Assembly: GCF_017254915.1 (NCBI RefSeq)
Contig: NZ_JAFKCT010000004.1
Coordinates: 310,001 to 374,000, forward strand
Direction of reading: 5' to 3'
From: Algoriphagus oliviformis
GTDB taxonomy: Bacteria; Bacteroidota; Bacteroidia; Cytophagales; Cyclobacteriaceae
Length of the DNA: 64,000 nucleotides
Under the pieces are notes generated by a model. The model was given only the letters and a program-made list of their open reading frames with translations, searched no databases and was not told the DNA's origin. Both the position numbers and the translations under genes were made by a program. Below, piece after piece: positions 63,338 to 64,000 of the stretch (its first letter is position 1; the number at the start of each line of letters is the position of its first letter).

Positions 63338-64000
63338 TTATTCCTCGCAGAAGTCTTTGATCCAGGTTTCCGCGTCGGCGTAGCCGAGGGAAAGCGCCAT
63401 CTTCAGATCGGCACAGCCTTCGCCCTTTTGTCCCAAAGCACTCATACGGGTCACGCCCAGCAGGTAGTAGGCTTCGGCGTTTTTGGGATCGAGGTTCACG
63501 GTATTGGTGAGCGACTCCATGCCATGGATGGGGTCGTTCATGCCCAGCTCGGCTTTAGCCTTGCGGAAATGAGCCTCGGCCTGGTTTGGGTCGGCTTGAA
63601 GTACGGTTTGGAAATCCAGTAGGGCATCTTCGTACTCCTCCATGTTGAGCAGCGCGGTGCCACGGTTGAAAAAGATATCGGATTGGGAAGGATCCAGCGC
63701 CGTAGCCATGTTGAAGTCGGCCAGCGCTTCCTTGTATTTTTCCTGCTCCATCTTGGCATTGCCGCGGTTAAACCAGGGCTTGTAGCTCGTAGAGTCCGCC
63801 AGGATCGCCGCATCGAAGACCGGGATCGCTTCTTCGATCTTTCCCTGCTGGAAAAGCGCCACGCCTTTCGCATTCAGGGCCTGGGCATTTTCGGGGTTGA
63901 TTTCGAGAAGTTGGTCAAAAAGCGACACCGCTTCCGGCCAAGCCTGGGTGTCCATTTTCTCGATTCCGGCTTTCAGCAGCTCTTCCTCATTTGGCTTGCA
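63338..64000 (-). CDS. Tetratricopeptide-repeat lipoprotein (5' end beyond the window)
   Basis: The minus-strand frame remains open to the window edge, reading CKPNEEELLKAGIEK before the Met at 63955. A Cys followed by Lys-Pro-Asn and Glu-rich residues looks like the lipidated Cys of a mature lipoprotein, so the signal peptide probably lies just past position 64000. The visible part holds about five TPR units, for example EAVSLFDQLLEINPENAQALNAKGVALFQQGK and EALADFNMATALDPSQSDIFFNRGTALLNMEEY-type repeats, with Cys residues near the C-terminus. TPRs mediate protein binding; the role is unknown. tsaC follows 1 bp downstream. Confidence 0.82.
   Translation of the reverse strand, partial: CKPNEEELLKAGIEKMDTQAWPEAVSLFDQLLEINPENAQALNAKGVALFQQGKIEEAIPVFDAAILADSTSYKPWFNRGNAKMEQEKYKEALADFNMATALDPSQSDIFFNRGTALLNMEEYEDALLDFQTVLQADPNQAEAHFRKAKAELGMNDPIHGMESLTNTVNLDPKNAEAYYLLGVTRMSALGQKGEGCADLKMALSLGYADAETWIKDFCEE

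Overview
The window is a chromosomal segment of a Bacteroidota bacterium, most likely a Cytophagales member of the Algoriphagus/Cyclobacteriaceae type (inference from gene content; no marker phylogeny was run). Supporting signs are a large secreted protein ending in a gliding-associated type B (CHU-type) T9SS sorting domain, PorT-type outer-membrane barrels, DUF4494 and DUF5690 proteins, the three-gene sdhCAB operon, lipoprotein signals, and several upstream boxes matching the Bacteroidota -7 consensus TAnnTTTG. Base composition looks even and moderately GC-rich. No transposase, integrase, prophage, rRNA or CRISPR array was seen.

Layout. 0-13.6 kb: partial NhaC antiporter with an FAD oxidoreductase, an Mpo1-like protein, a membrane-anchored patatin, DUF4494, an HD protein, a PAS protein, a 2,4-dienoyl-CoA reductase-like SDR, a lipoprotein, tRNA-Arg, an outer-membrane barrel, a degenerate PAP2 protein coupled to rpoN, and asnS. 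13.6-22 kb: a palindromic repeat, a sulfatase, two MFS transporters around nnrDE, and an exbB/exbD/exbD operon. 22-26 kb: an operon of an outer-membrane protein with a CDICGCG N-terminus, a MauG/MbnH-like diheme peroxidase and an MbnP-like lipoprotein, followed by a second copy of the palindromic repeat and a small Cys protein. 26-31.3 kb: an organophosphonate catabolism locus (XRE-cupin regulator, DUF5690 transporter, HpnZ-type dehydrogenase, PhnX-like HAD hydrolase, TIGR03364-type FAD oxidoreductase). 31-40.4 kb: a fabF/TetR pair with a probable operator, tRNA-Ser, and a tightly packed eight-gene envelope/signalling operon (two GT2s, a polysaccharide deacetylase, a PP2C phosphatase, TatD, asparaginase and others) divergent from ruvC. 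40.4-47.3 kb: outer-membrane barrels, a Crp/Fnr regulator, a beta-helix lipoprotein paired with a SO2930-type diheme cytochrome, and an exported KatG. 47.3-54 kb: a transporter/acetyltransferase/PLP-racemase operon and sdhCAB. 54-64 kb: the CHU protein, a DCC protein, fabD, a flavin reductase, an exported EEP hydrolase, DinB, pgk, a Sua5-type TsaC and a TPR lipoprotein cut by the window end.

How parts work together. Core metabolism (pgk, sdhCAB, fabD, fabF, asnS, ansA, nnrDE) and genome maintenance (ruvC, TsaC) are interleaved with envelope functions. Three accessory loci stand out: the MbnP/MbnH-like putative copper locus, the phosphonate cassette whose dehydrogenase has lost its structural-zinc cysteines, and the extracytoplasmic redox group (beta-helix protein, diheme cytochrome, lipoprotein KatG). 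The two copies of a roughly 150-160 bp inverted-repeat-bounded non-coding element are the clearest structure that gene annotation does not explain.
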